This document shows positions 6,320 through 7,109 of a stretch of 7,109 nucleotides of DNA, piece after piece. This stretch comes from Chloroflexota bacterium (GTDB taxonomy: Bacteria; Chloroflexota; Dehalococcoidia; SHYM01). The stretch's first letter is position 1; each line of letters begins with the position of its first letter. The position numbers and the translations under genes were made by a program. The notes under the pieces are model-generated. The model was given only the letters and a program-made list of their open reading frames with translations, ran no database searches and had not been told where the DNA came from. The stretch lies in contig JACQGV010000068.1 of the NCBI GenBank assembly GCA_016199375.1, forward strand, positions 1-7,109, written 5' to 3'.

Positions 6320-6335
6320 GGGCGCCCCGGCGCCT
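6320..6335 (-). terminator. GC hairpin between the TPR gene and tig (weak terminator candidate)
   Basis: GGCGCC (6321-6326) and GGCGCC (6329-6334) can pair around CC, with a G-T pair outside. It lies 13 bases past the TPR stop and about 50 bases before the tig promoter. No T-run follows, and GGCGCC is self-complementary and common in GC-rich DNA, so support is weak. Confidence 0.22.
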
Positions 6336-6347
6336 GACGCTGGCGGG

Positions 6348-7109
6348 CTACGGCGCCGGTCGGCGCGGCAAGAAGGGCCTCAGCTCCCCCTGCGCCTTGG
6401 TCACCAGCTCGGTCCCGCGGGCGCGCTCCTCCCCCTCCGGCAGGCGGGCCAAGGCGATCCGGGCCTCTCGGTAGTCGGCGGCGGCCTCCGGGTAGCGGCC
6501 CAGGGCGAAGAGGCTGCGCCCACGCCCGTAGTACGCGGCCCAGGCCGGCCCCAGCTCAAGAGCGCGCGCGTAGTCGCCCAGGGCGGCCTCGTGCTGCCCC
6601 GCCTGGGCGAGGATGCGCCCGCGGGCCACCAGGTGGTCCGCGCTCTGAGGCTGGAGCGCCAGGGCCCGCGCCAGGTCCTCCAGGGCAGGCGCCATCAGTC
6701 CCGCCTCCGCCCGCTGGAGCCCGCGCCGGGCGTAGGCCAGGGCCAGGGTGCGGGGGGCAGTGGGGTGTCCCGACGCCAGCCCCAGCGCCGCCTCCAGGTC
6801 GGCGATGGCGCCATCCAGGTCGTCGCGCTCCAAGCGCGCCCCGCCACGGGCCACGTAGCCCAGCACCAGGCGCTCCTTGTAAATGAGGCGCTGGGGGCTG
6901 AGGGCGAGGGCTTGCTGGAAGTCCTCAACGGCCGACGCGGGCTCGCCCCTGTCCACGTAGGCCGTGCCCCGGTAGCCGTAGGCGATGGCCAGCCACTCCC
7001 GGGCTCCCACGCGGGGCCGGAGCCCCACCACCGCCGTGTAGGACCCGATCGCCCGGTCCAGGTCGCCCCGGTTGGCGGAGGCCTTGCCTACGACAAGATA
7101 GGTGACAGC
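6348..7109 (-). CDS. TPR-repeat protein, 5' end beyond the window
   Basis: The frame is open from the TAG at 6350-6348 to the window edge, giving 253 residues without a start. It consists almost wholly of tetratricopeptide repeats, about six: residues 1-32 (with GDLDRAIGSYTAVVGLRP), 38-72 (GEPASAVEDFQQALALSP), 78-113 (DDLDGAIADLEAALGLA), 119-154 (PALEDLARALALQP), 157-188 (GQHEAALGDYARALELGP) and 190-223 (GRYPEAAADYREARIAL). A basic, Pro-rich tail ends it. TPRs form helical scaffolds for protein-protein contact; no catalytic domain, signal peptide or membrane segment is visible in this part. A GTG at 7031 could be taken as a start, but the 26 codons before it complete the first repeat, so the true start lies outside. 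It is on the same strand as tig, 109 bases upstream, but tig seems to have its own promoter. The function is not recognisable. Confidence 0.85.
   Translation of the reverse strand, partial: AVTYLVVGKASANRGDLDRAIGSYTAVVGLRPRVGAREWLAIAYGYRGTAYVDRGEPASAVEDFQQALALSPQRLIYKERLVLGYVARGGARLERDDLDGAIADLEAALGLASGHPTAPRTLALAYARRGLQRAEAGLMAPALEDLARALALQPQSADHLVARGRILAQAGQHEAALGDYARALELGPAWAAYYGRGRSLFALGRYPEAAADYREARIALARLPEGEERARGTELVTKAQGELRPFLPRRPAP

Noticed and set aside
6348..7031. TPR gene starting at the GTG at 7031
   Set aside because: The frame stays open to the window edge, and the 26 codons upstream complete a TPR unit, so the gene is partial.

Overview
The window looks like a chromosomal stretch of a GC-rich bacterium. 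The trigger factor-clpP-clpX order, the ClpP and trigger factor sequences and the repeat types fit Chloroflexota, possibly Dehalococcoidia. That placement is an inference from family resemblance, not a phylogeny.

Layout. Positions 1-699 (+) carry a PurN-type formyltransferase. Positions 858-2552 (+) carry a 564-residue DUF262-DUF1524 protein, the GmrSD-like nuclease architecture of type IV restriction and phage-defence enzymes. Positions 2553-2923 hold no credible gene but are dense in repeats and hairpins. From 2924 to 6238 (-) lies a compact proteostasis block, transcribed in the order tig (GTG start, 6238-4940), clpP (4878-4273), clpX (4222-2924). An extended -10 promoter lies just upstream of tig. 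Positions 6348-7109 (-) carry a TPR-repeat protein whose 5' end lies beyond the window.

The genes fall into three groups. Trigger factor receives nascent chains at the ribosome, and ClpX unfolds substrates and feeds them into the ClpP chamber; all three keep their key residues. PurN belongs to purine synthesis, although this copy has a shortened phosphate loop and an insertion near the active site. The nuclease is compositionally foreign: hand-counted 60-base lines inside it are about 48-55% GC, against about 67-78% in sampled lines of purN and clpX. It sits between the 3' ends of two conserved units.

The best candidate for something unusual is this nuclease island, together with the short repeats around it: three copies of a TGCAGGYATTG motif (one upstream, two downstream) and a TTCGACARGCTC inverted pair. 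The nuclease family is known. Its target and the role of the repeats cannot be read from the sequence.
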